Shown piece after piece: positions 44,801-55,386 of a stretch of DNA of 64,000 bases; within the stretch, counting starts at the first letter, position 1; each line of letters opens with the position of its first letter. The position numbers were made by a program, and so were the translations under genes. The stretch lies in the NCBI RefSeq assembly GCF_036373705.1, contig NC_089864.1, forward strand, positions 2,474,501 to 2,538,500, given 5' to 3'. Under the pieces are notes generated by a model. The model had not been told where the DNA came from, searched no databases, and saw only the letters and a program-made list of their open reading frames with translations. This DNA is from Amia ocellicauda. Lineage: Eukaryota > Chordata > Actinopteri > Amiiformes > Amiidae.

Positions 44801-45107
44801 TTCAGGACTGATGTTGGCAGCTCTGGGAGTGGCATCATACCTTGACAGAGTAGGGGTTGGTGGGGTGGAGTTATCATGCAGAGGGGGAATCACGCTGTTT
44901 GTTTGTGCTGTAGCTCATTCTTGTATTATTTGTGTATTGGTGGTCCCCTTAGAGATGCTTTTCATTGCAACTTCAATTTGCAACAGAGCTGGTGATTAAT
45001 ACTTGTTGTAGTTGTCTGGTCTGGTGGTCAAGTAAGGTCTGTAGCCAAGCTGGTTGCTGTTCAGGACTTCCATCACCCTTTCCTTGCATTGTACCTGCCT
45101 CTTCCAT
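41880..45107 (-). mobile_element. Ty3/gypsy retrotransposon, truncated gag-pol
   Basis: Read on the minus strand from an ATG at 45,107. Gag: a glutamine-rich start, a capsid-like segment (FDGKEEWDSFFIPFERAAR, about 44,410-44,460), then a CCHC zinc knuckle (CFCCGEEGHYRRNC, about 43,600). An aspartic protease follows with DTGAEATIL (about 43,370), then reverse transcriptase with QCGYWQIEV, TRMPFGLCNAPSTF and the YLDD catalytic box (about 42,340), and degraded thumb/RNase H sequence down to about 41,880. Integrase is missing. Stops and frameshifts interrupt the frame at several points (for example between gag segments near 43,860 and 44,650, and before RT near 42,573). It is a dead 3'-truncated copy. 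Flanking DNA at 45,130-45,460 might hold an LTR, but no paired LTR is present. Confidence 0.9.
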
Positions 45108-46646
45108 TGTGGTATGTATTTGTATATTTATTTATTTTATTTTCCTAGTTTATTATTATTATTATTTTTTTAAGATTAGGCCAATAAGAGTTCAACAGTT
45201 ATATAAAAATCCAGAAAAAGAACAAGACAGTCCTTAGCGTCTCTATTTTTCTTCTTACAGCAGTTCTCTCTTCAAAAGCTGGGCAGCTGCGATCAGGGTT
45301 TAAATGTATCGATATGAAGTTGGCAGCCTGCCCAGCTTCACTCAAGACACGGCGCTCCCCTCCCACGTGGCGATACGGCTTCACTCCCTCAACACGTGAT
45401 CCTTATTTTTCCGTACTACGGCTTCTTTTTACACAGCACATTAAGGTGTATACGCTGTTATTGCAGAAAGCATGAGCAAAGATAAATTGGCCCTAACCCT
45501 CTATTACATGCATGACACAAAATGATAAACATCACATGAAACACACATTTGCAAGCAGCCATGAGGTAACTTCAATAAGGTCCTGTGGGACAGAGCTCAG
45601 CACACTGACAGCACTAAACATGTCCAAGCAAAAATAGTGCAAGCCAGAGTGGAGGACTAAGAAACAGAATACTTTAACAAGTGTCCTTATAGCAGCGGGA
45701 AGAAAACTGTTCTTGACTTGATGAGTTCTGCTGTGAAGGATCTGAAGTGTCTTCCAGAGGAGAGCAGTTGAACGAGGTCTTGAGCTGGAACAGACAATCC
45801 TATTGGCAGGCTGCAGGGTGCGTTGGGTGTACCCCCCCCCGGAAGCTCTCACACAGAACAGTGGGACGAAACTGCTGATGTTGCACTAAATGTAATCAAC
45901 ACAGAAGGGACATTTTTCACAAAAAAATACAAAAAATGCAGATAAAACTGTGCTCCCCTGGCTATTTACACAAAGCAAGAGAACTTCAGAGAAATTATAA
46001 TATTATATGTATATAATATTATATACACTGTATTTCCAAAGGAAGGTAGAGATACAGCAGCAGCAACACTGGAGTCCTGCTGCTGCGGAGGGGAGGGGGG
46101 GGGATTTCAGTCTTCACCAGACGCCCTTCAGACACTTTCTCTTACTGTACTGGTATTCAAACTGGAGCAGCGTCTGTGTGCCATCTGCCAGACAATCTCG
46201 CTCTTCTCAGTTGTTTGAAAGGTTGCACTGTAGCCAATGGTGTAGCACTGCTGCTGTCTGATTTAAATGGCAAAATACCACAACAGTTGAGCTATTGTGT
46301 TGACATTTGTATTATCAGGACGTGAGACAATAATAGATTCTCACAGACACTTTTCACTGACTTTGTTTCCTCCAGATCACAGGGCCTTTGCCAAGTCAAG
46401 TTAAAGAGCTGGCACCAACTCTCTACAGTACAGCCAGGGTCTCTGTGTGTGTCTGGTCTAGAACCCCCTAACAGAGCCACACAAATGTGCATTAACTGAG
46501 CGTGCAGGATGGCTCTCTGGCAGCTGGGTTTGACAGGACAAGTAGTGTGGGACAGTGAAATGTTCCCTTCCAACTTCAACTATTTACACTTTAGTTCCCA
46601 CACCTGGGACAGAATCATCTGTGTCTGCAAACCCACCCTCACAGCC
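45108..46646. other. Non-coding stretch between gypsy and the minus-strand Ig gene
   Basis: Includes a (TTA)n/T-rich patch (45,130-45,175) and a possible LTR remnant. A segment at 45,540-45,850 has short minus-strand frames that I cannot assign. From 46,340 on this may be 3' UTR of the Ig gene. Confidence 0.45.
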
Positions 46647-49310
46647 TCACAGTGCACTCTTGTCCTCCTCCTCTCCACACTCCTGCGCCACGGAGCTCCA
46701 TCCTTCAGGGAGAGGATCAGAGGGGCGGAGGTTTCTCTCTGGGCTGGGTGGGTTCCCATTGACCTGAGCCCCGCAGCCCGTTTCCCCGTCTCTCTCCTCC
46801 TGCACGACCCCCTCCACACCCTGCTGATGTCCACTCTGCATGCCCCCTCGTCTCCTGTGCCTCCTGCAACAGAGCGCAGCTGTCAGAGCTGCCAGAGCCA
46901 GGAGGATGAGGACAGCTACAGCAACAGCTACAGCAACAGCAGCTCTGTCCAGAGGAGGGTCTGATCGGGGGCACAAACACAAACGCATCTCATCACACAA
47001 CTCAATCACAATATAGCCTCTCCCACTAATGAACAAACAATCAAGTAAATAAATACATACTGCACTATGATTTGAGTTTCCTGTCAGTGGGACTTATGCT
47101 GTATATTGTATTTTTGCAGTTAGTGAAGTGTGTAACATTTTTGTCAAGTGTATTTTTTGTGACCCTGTGCAAGAGTGCTTAGTAATGAATTTACACATAG
47201 GTATTTGTAGTTTGTTGGTGGAGCAGTGATGCTCAATCAGCAGACCGGAGAACTACAGATCAGATGCACCATGGGTGGTTACAACTAACTCCTCATTAGA
47301 AAAGTTCCCCATTATAAGTTACCCTCCTGACTGTGTCACCAGCAGAGTGGCTGTAGCTCCTACAGTGCAGGTCTCACATCTTCCACAGGAGGCTCTGGAG
47401 AAATTATGAAGAGAAAACACAAAACTGCTCACCTGCCACAGACACAGACACAGAGATGCTGCTGACGGTGTGGTCGGTGCTGCAGTCCCTCACTGTGTAG
47501 TTTCCCTGGTCAGCTGCTGTGAGTGAGCGCAGGGTCAGAGAGCCGCTCTGCACTGACACTCTGTGCTCGTACCCGGGGCCAGGGCGGCTCGCTGCGCCCC
47601 TCTCCACAGCGCACACTGAGACAGAGGCTCCCTCTCCTGCAGCAGCAAACAGCACCTCCACTGGCTCAGCAGTGTGGAGATGCAGGATGAGGTCGGTCCC
47701 CGATTGCAGGGTAGTGTTGCCTTCATGTCCTAGAGTTAGGAGAAGCAGGCTCACTACAGCACAGTAACACACTCACACTCACATTTTAGGCTGTAACCCA
47801 CATTTATTTGATAATTTTTAAACCTATTAAATAAATATGCATATTACAGACTAAACTATGCTTAAAATCCATCCCATGTTTCAGATTTGCAAGAAAGAGG
47901 GGGGGTTTAGCAGCTGAGAAAGTATGACACAATTCAATCCTGTATTAAAACTATATGTTTGTTCTGTATGCTTGGGGTTGGTCAGAATGCATTTTAAACC
48001 AGGAAGTGTTTTAAAGTGTCTCACCCGAGACGCTGAGCTGGACTTCACAAAGACTGCTCCAGTCATCACCATCCTTTTGGTAATCACACCAATACAGGCC
48101 TTCATCAGAGAGCAGGGTGTGGTGAATGGTCACAGAGAAGTCGCCCTGTCTGATCTTCTCTGTGGGGACCTCAGCTCTGCCCTCAAAGTCGGGGGTTTGG
48201 TATATCTCACCACAACTCCACATGTACGGAACCTTTGAGTTAGTCCACCACTTGATACGGATGTCCTCTTAAGGCACCCCCCTGGAGACTGTCCCATCGC
48301 AGGTCAGAGTGACAGAGTCCCCCACCCTCACTAGTATCGGGACAGTGGGAGCTGAACATGGAAAGGGAGAGGGAGCAGTTTGTCAGAGAGACACACACAC
48401 CAAACTAGACCCCCCCACAGCTAATTTATCCAGTGCAGACCCCTCCTGGGCCTTGAGGGCTGTGAGAATCTATGAAAAAGGAGAGACATGATAAGAGAGC
48501 ACAGATGTGTACATAAAGAATAAGAGAAAGTATATTGTAAAGACATTGAACTAAACACTAAAATACAGAACATCAATGAATTTGAAATGTTCATACTTCT
48601 TTGCAAGGGCTGTATTCCCCTGTGCGTCCTCTATTAACCAAGATGAGGCCTGACTATCAATGGCCCTGCATTCAACCCAGTCAACTGCACCTGCTTCTCA
48701 CCCCCTGAAGTATAAGGGCAGGACACAGTTCATTTCGGCGACACATGATCTGAGAATAGAATTTACTGAGAATAAATGGTGCTTCTCAATCAGTCAATCA
48801 TTCAATCCATGTCTGCTGGATGCAGTTGTTCTTGATTGCTTGAGCACATTTCTCGAAACTGAATTCACTTTTTCAAAACATTGAACATGTGCTCCAAACT
48901 GAAACACTACAGTCACTTCACAATGGCACAATAAACACTATGAGCATCAATATGACATAGTCAGCCCTGTACTGCGCTCTCTGTCTGCTTCTGCTTTTGT
49001 GTAAAATAAGCGTAAAATGCATTTTGTAAAATAAGTCATACTTGCATTTGTTTGCAGTGAAAGAGTCACATTTGCAGAAGCAAAACTCACAATCTCTGCC
49101 ATGTGCTGTCATTTGCGCTTATGTTGGAATGCATTGACCCCTGAGCATTTGACCCCTGTGCCAGCCTTTTGTTTTGCTCCAGCGTGGTACAAGTCAAGTC
49201 CACCTTCCTCTCTCTCCACACCAAACCATTGGCAAGCAGAGAGAAGGTGTTGTAACAAGGGGGGGCTCACCTGACACCAGGAACAGTGGGAGAATTATAC
49301 TGTACAGCAT
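46647..49310 (-). pseudogene. Ig-superfamily receptor with premature stop (Ig gene A)
   Basis: Exons on the minus strand: 49271-49310 (signal peptide MLYSIILPLFLVS), 48025-48351 (V-type Ig), 47433-47729 (second Ig), 46647-46960 (membrane segment and tail). All junctions are phase 1 with AG/GT sites, making 326 codons. The V domain is canonical, with Cys in VTLTCD, Trp in IKWW and Cys in GLYWCDYQ. A TAA at 48,269-48,271 (codon 41) stops it. The second domain lacks both canonical cysteines (DLILHLH; GNYTVRD). The membrane helix begins with an Ala-Val repeat, then CCRRHRRR and an 80-residue tail without tyrosine, so no ITIM or ITAM. With one stop and every splice site intact it may be a young pseudogene, a null allele or a sequencing error. 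It points away from gene B. Confidence 0.85.
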
Positions 49311-50751
49311 TGACCCCCTGACTCCCACTCCCCCCGCCTCTGCAAGGAAAACGAAAATGTAGATTTACCAGGCTGCTAGTCACACTGATGGAAAAGCCTG
49401 TATGTCTCTGGAGGGAAACTTTAAGGGTTAAAAATCATTCAGGTGTGACGACAGTTCAGATGCAGAGCATTGGTAATGTGGTTAGAAGCATTGATGTTGA
49501 GCCACTTGCACTGGACTGACTGACAGCTTTAGAGGCTCATATTGGTGGCTAGGCTAGTTCCTCTGCAGATGAGCTAATTAGGGAGAGTACCGTTTTAAGT
49601 GTGAGTCTGTCTGCAATGTGCAGCTGGGTACAGATGAATAGTAAGTTACTCCCAGGACAGATGGACACCAGGTCACAGGTCTGCATTGTTCCAAAACATT
49701 CAGCCATCCTTGCCCTTGTGGAGGCACCACGAGTGGCATTTGCTCAATTTGCCCCCCTACTTAGTGGAAAAATTGCCACGGTGCACGTGGGTTTTCTCAG
49801 GTGTATAACACATGGTTCGAGTGATAGACAGACAGTTGTGTGATATTGTGACTGTGCTCTGTGTGATAGTGTCTGAAGAACCCAGTCTGGATACATAGAT
49901 GGTAAATGTATTTATTTAACATGCCAGGCCTGGAAGGGGCCCGACATGGAAGCACTCTACCTCAGCAGAGACTTATTGAACAGCACAAGTGGTCAGCATT
50001 ATATACGTTGCAGGACATGTGTTTCTGTGGCCGGAGTCTGCCAGAGTGTTATCTCGAGGTCAGATTTCTGACCCTGGTAATGTTCATGGTAGTCTTCCTC
50101 GGAAGAGGTGTGGGATCCAAAGAACAGATGTCTTCCTTTGATATACTAGGAAAGGTCTGATCCCACGGATCATATTTAACAACTTTCAATCGCTCATTAA
50201 CAAAAACAGTTCCTGCCTATCTGGAGAAAAGATTAAGTCCACAGACTTTTAACAAACAACTGTGGGCCCTCTCTCTCTCTGCAGTTTGATATTTTCTATT
50301 GACAGGAATGTCTAGAGGGTATGCCCTGAACAACTTACAAAATTGTTGTTGCTACCATAATACATTTACTTTGCTTGGTCTGCATATTATTATTAATATA
50401 AAACATAATACAGTTTATATAAAACATTAATAACGGCTCTTCAGTGTCACTGTGAGGAGTCATTGTATTTAGCCCCTGGTGCACACAAACACTTGTGTCC
50501 TACAGTTATTTTGAAGCGCACCATCATGAATGTTCTGCCAGCGATTACACTCTCTTGAAGAGAAAGATAGAAATGTGTCTGAACAAATCCCTTTAACCTC
50601 ACCCAGGCTTCAAATTTAACCAACAGCTACAGAAGTCTGAACTTGTTGAATATTTTGAAAGATACATATTCTCTCAGTCATTGTACTGTTCACATTACGC
50701 TGATAAGTTGCCTTGGATAAAATTATTCTGCCAATTTGTTATATGTTAGAA
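49311..50751. other. Upstream region of Ig gene A
   Basis: No further exon is supported. It should contain the minus-strand gene's promoter, but I see no diagnostic motif. The block at 49,890-50,330 looks like low-copy non-coding DNA. Confidence 0.45.
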
Positions 50752-50901
50752 CAGGGATCGGCAACCTGTGGCACACGTGCCCCCCCCCCAGCTCTCACCA
50801 GAGAAAACACTGTGATGACACTCTCCACTCTCGCTGCGTGTGCAAGCCATGCCAGGAAAATAAAAAATGGCACTCCGTGTCAAAAAAGTTGCCGATCCCT
50901 G
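50752..50901. mobile_element. hAT-like MITE, about 150 bp
   Basis: Ends are inverted: CAGGGATCGGCAAC and GTTGCCGATCCCTG (14 bp perfect). Flanking 8-mers TGTTAGAA and GTTTAGAC are only partly alike, so the duplication has decayed or is absent. Confidence 0.8.
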
Positions 50902-51432
50902 GTTTAGACAATTGCAACTGCACTGTCAAATAATTCTGTAAAATGTAGAGTAATTAACTGGCAGCAGAGTTCCCAAAAGGATACTATCCTTACTACAGTA
51001 ACACTACAATATACACAAGAGTAAACCAGTTACTCACTTAAACCAGAGAGAGAGAGAGAGAGAGAGAGAATAATTCCTTAATTTGCCTTGATTTACCTTG
51101 GAGGATTATTAGCGTTCCAGAACGGAATGGCGCCTCCATTGAGGCATTCTTCACTGATAGAGAGAGAGTGAAAGAGAGAGAGTGAGAGAGAGAAAATAGG
51201 GGAAGAGAGGCAGTTACACAAACATGAAAAGGCAGACCATGGGTACAGCTTGTTTGAGGAATGTCCTGCAAACATCCTCTCTACTCTGACAGCCTGGGTG
51301 GTTCTTACAGATCTTGGCAGGAAACTCATCCGTCTGCTGTGCCAGGATTACTGTTCCGTCTCTCACTCCGCAATGCTCAGAGCACGTCATCTGACCCTGT
51401 TGACTCAAACAGATCTTCTCATTGTTACTGTC

Positions 51433-53256
51433 CAGAGCAGGGTTGCCAGTTCCACTTATAAACCGCAGAATTGGGCTTGTCCAACCACCTAGTCGCTTAT
51501 GATTTAGCTTTGCCGCTTGTTGGTATATTTTGGGCTTGTTTTAAGCCATGGTTGCATGGTGAAAATGAGCAAAGGTGTCACATAACATCTTGAATGGTTT
51601 CTTTTCTAATTGTATTCAAATATTCTGATTCAAATGCATGATTCTGATTGGACATCATATAGGCTACATTACTTGTTTTGTAATACCACTGATTGACATT
51701 AATTGATTGACCTTAATACCAGCCAACCAGCATTCCCCACTATTTTGTATTTAGAATTTTGAACTAATCAGCCCACACAATTGGAAAGTTAGTCAGTGGT
51801 CCCATTCTGGTATATATATAAATTGAGAAATCTACCTCAACGTTAACATATGGTTTAATGTCATATACTTCAAAGTTACTACTACACATACATACATCAT
51901 GTTATTGTGTTATATAGTTGACTAACATGATATTGAATCCAATATTGAATTTATTGTCCATAGAAATTATGCTCATGGGTGGTTGGGCTTGTTTTTACAA
52001 CCAAGGTTGCTTATTTCCTTGTGAAAATCTGGCAGCCCTGGTCCAGAGGCGAAGTGTAAGGACAGCCTAGGCAGCCAACTGAGGGGCAATCAAATCGATT
52101 GTATTCACAGCAACATCTAACATGCAACTACAAAGACCGCATCTCGCAAGCCTCCCTGAAGGGCCCCATGATGGCGGCGCAGTGTTTGAGTGAACACGTG
52201 TAGCTGCAGTGAGGAGACGTGACTCTCCGGCAGCCAGAAAATAAAGAAAAAAGAGAAAAGAAAACAGGACAGGTGAGTGTGCTTCAAGTTTAATGTGAAG
52301 GATAAATAAAGACAGACCCCCCACCACTTCCAATTTACTTTTAGGGCTTTCTGTGACAACTGTTCTACAAGCACTTACCCAATACCCATCTATTGTTTTT
52401 GGTTGTTGGAGCAAAAGTTATTTTGCTTGAAAAGGTGTCTATTGTAAAGTCTCATTTGTATTTAAAAATCTAAAAATATTATATAGGCCTATGTGAAATG
52501 TAGGTCTAAATTGAGATTAATACAAATATAGGTCTAATGGAGACTACATTGGTTTGTGAAAGCAGCATGTGAAAACTATTGTTTAAATTAAATTGTATGA
52601 GGATAAACATCTATCTATCCCTCATCCAGATTTATTTAAAAACAACTGCTTCATTTTCTGTTCATATTCTGCTAAAATAAAATAAAAAATCTGTTCATAT
52701 TCTGCAAGAAACATTAGCTATACTTATTTGTTTGATTCAAAAGTTATAAATTGACTACAGAAACATGCTGTTTTACAGACAACGCTGTCTTATCTTTCCA
52801 CAGGAGCATTATTAAAGGTCCTGTCAGGGGGAGCAAAAGAAGTCCATCCTCCTGCTGATGATAAGGAAGAGGACACGATGCAAACTTTTTTTAAAGACCA
52901 AGAACACTAAAGGTGTATATAGATTTTATAGTTATTTACAATGATGTTATTCTCCTATTTGTATTATCTCAGGTCATCTTAGTGTTATTACATTTTCTTT
53001 TTGTGTTTTCAGCTAGTTATTTACCATTCTTTCATTGTCCTGTTTTTGTCTGCTATGTTAACGTGTTTTTTTTTTTTGTTTTTTTTACTGTTAATCAATG
53101 TGAAAACAAAACTGATTCTGTAAATGCTTTATGGCATTTGATTATTTAATGGGGGTTTCATGAATATAATGGTAATGAACATTAGTTAAAAGGGTTTTGG
53201 AAAAAAATGATGGAATTTTCTGCTTAGGGCCCCTTCAGACTCTAGAATCGCCTCTG
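51433..53256. mobile_element. Outer hAT-like element split near its left tip
   Basis: The left terminus CAGAG (51,433-51,437) is interrupted by the nested element and resumes at 52,044 as CAGAGGCGA. The right terminus is TCGCCTCTG at 53,248-53,256, a 9-bp inverted match. Internal DNA of about 1.2 kb has no transposase frame. An obvious duplication at its outer flanks is not visible. Confidence 0.7.
51438..52040. mobile_element. Nested hAT-like element with perfect 8-bp duplication
   Basis: 603 bp with ends CAGGGTTGCCAG and CTGGCAGCCCTG. It is flanked on both sides by GTCCAGAG (51,430-51,437 and 52,041-52,048). No transposase. The target site overlaps the CAGAGGCG terminus of the element listed next, into which it inserted. 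Confidence 0.9.
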
Positions 53257-53514
53257 GTCTCCCCGAGCTGGAGGTGTGAGAGAGGTGGGTCTGTTATTGC
53301 ACTTGTCTGGTTGGCTGCTTGTCAGTACAGCAGAACCAAACTGAGCTGTTTATTTTTACAGAGCTTCTTGCAACACTAAAACAGTCAACCTCTCTTGAAA
53401 TGTGAACCTGGCAATATGTCACACCTGTTCATTCTAGGTTCATCCCGTGTTTTTTTTTCCTCTACTGTTTTTAAAACCAAGAAAGTGTATTTTAGTGGTT
53501 TTATTTTCTTCTCC

Positions 53515-53574
53515 CCACAGAAAGAGAGACAGTCAGTGATGACAGATCTGTCATCACTGACTGTCTTTCTGTGG
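53515..53574. repeat. Loop-less palindrome of 60 bp
   Basis: CCACAGAAAG...GACAGTCAGTGATGACAGA meets its own reverse complement with no spacer. The left arm carries four extra bases (AGAG). It would form a cruciform or a long hairpin. Confidence 0.9.
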
Positions 53575-54379
53575 TTGTTTGCATTTGCTGATTAAATTGA
53601 TGTTCAAGGAATGTTGACAATTGACATCGATTCCATTTGCAAATCCAATCAATTTTCAATGTATATTCAGCGTTGAAATATGACGTTGAAACAACGTTGT
53701 TTCAGATGTATTTTGCCTGCTGGCCACCCTGCGTGTGATGGATTATCTCTCATACCATTATCTCTGGGTGGAGTCCCATTTCTTTACTTTTACATTGTAA
53801 ACCAAACATAAAACATTGTACATTTCTCGTAAATCAAAAAACATAACCAGAGTGGGCTTGTATCAGTATTAGCAGTATGCAATTAATGGACAGCAGTTGG
53901 TGTATATTAAAATGTTCAGTTGGTGGACATGTCTTTGTCTCAAGTGAAAGTGTCTTGGGGCGATTTCAGCTCTTCACACCCTGAGCAGAGATGTGTACTC
54001 ACAGAGAGAAATGCGAGTAGTTTTATATGTACACAGCTGCAGTGCTGCATTGGTATATTTTTCCAGGCGTGAGGCAGCAGGGGGCGCTGGCACTTCAGAT
54101 GTATGTGCTTTCATTGGGTTTTTCATTTGGCTGCATTTGTAAAACATGGACCTGGTGTCACGGTGGCGACAGGCTTGGATTTAGCAGCAGCAGCAGCAGC
54201 CGCACTGTTTATAATATCCGTGCACTGTTGGTTAAGGCGACAGGTTGTTACAATGATTTGTAAATCAGTCTTCATGTATATGTTTATAGTGAAACAACTG
54301 AAATCGTCGTCACATCACAGGGCGGGTGTCAGTAATGTGAGCAATGTGGTTGATGCTAAAAACAATGGGGACATTTAAA

Positions 54380-54480
54380 AACAGAAAGATAGGATGCTTG
54401 GATCTTATTAATGGACACCAAGCGAACACGATGGGGTGAATGGCCTCCTCGATTGGACACTATCTTATGCTCCAATGTCC
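54380..54480 (+). mobile_element. CR1-like LINE 3' tail fragment
   Basis: GGACACCAAGCGAACACGAT plus GAATGGCCTCCTC matches the tail of the LINE relic that ends near 7,985. It is a 5'-truncated insertion of about 100 bp. Confidence 0.75.
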
Positions 54481-54639
54481 AGATAATGTCGTGCTAATTC
54501 TCTCAAGCAGACGTTTACCGTATTATCTAATAATAATACATTACTATCTATTACGTTAACAGTAATAATCGTCATAGTCATTGGCGTTTAAGATCTCAGA
54601 CACAGATTGTAATAACCCCATGTGTCACTACGGACTGAG

Positions 54640-54926
54640 GGCACTGCTGTGTCAGTCCCCTCTCTTTCTTCCGGGTCATTAACAGGTCACATGACCCTGG
54701 TCGTGACGTCATGCCTGTCGCGATGCCCGACAGTAACCCCAGCGCTGAGTGTGGCTTTCAGTAAGCATGACATCACATCAGCACGCATCTGTATTTATTG
54801 CAAGAAATGAATGTATTGGCCTACATTCATATTTTTAAACCACCTCCTTCAATACCACTATCATAATCCCCCCCATTAGCTACACTATTGTGTGTTTGTT
54901 TATGATAATGTGTAGCCTATAAGTTG

Positions 54927-54980
<54 letters not shown>

Positions 54981-55386
54981 AAGCAGTATCGTGCACCGTA
55001 CATTGATATTATTTTGCATGAATTTAACATGTATCGTATAAATATGAAATATGAAAAGAAATCACCGAAAAACATTGCTAAAATGCTGCTTTTTATTGAC
55101 ACGTTTGTAGATGATGAGAGATTCCGACAGGGGTGAGATAAGTTTCTGCTTTTGTGTGGACGGCTGCCCTGCGCTGCTTCTGCTTTTCTCTGATTGGCTG
55201 AGAGTTGGGCTCCGCTTTGCTGTTTCCCGCATCTTGCTCTCTTGCGTAGGTGGGGCATATTTTCACTTTTTTTAAATTCCCGACACTTCTCATTCATCTC
55301 TCTCGTTGATTACTTCTCCCCTCCTCTTCAGTCTGTCTCTCAGCTGCAGTCAGTCAGTGTCTCTGTCTCTGCAGGTCCTCCACTCA
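54640..55386 (+). promoter_or_regulatory. Candidate promoter region of Ig gene B
   Basis: Contains a perfect TGACGTCA at 54,704-54,711 beside an imperfect palindrome (GGTCACATGACC) and a TGACATCACATCA stretch. A (TA)n run (54,929-54,976) intervenes before the signal-peptide exon. The function is inferred only. Confidence 0.4.
54929..54976. repeat. (TA)n microsatellite
   Basis: About 24 TA units. Confidence 0.95.

Noticed and set aside
45130-45460. LTR of the gypsy element
   Set aside because: There is no second copy to pair with, and no convincing TG...CA ends or primer-binding site, so it is only mentioned as possible.
47519-47767. Plus-strand frame opposite the Ig gene A second domain (and the mirror frame in gene B)
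   Set aside because: It is the antisense shadow of a conserved Ig exon with correct splice sites on the other strand.
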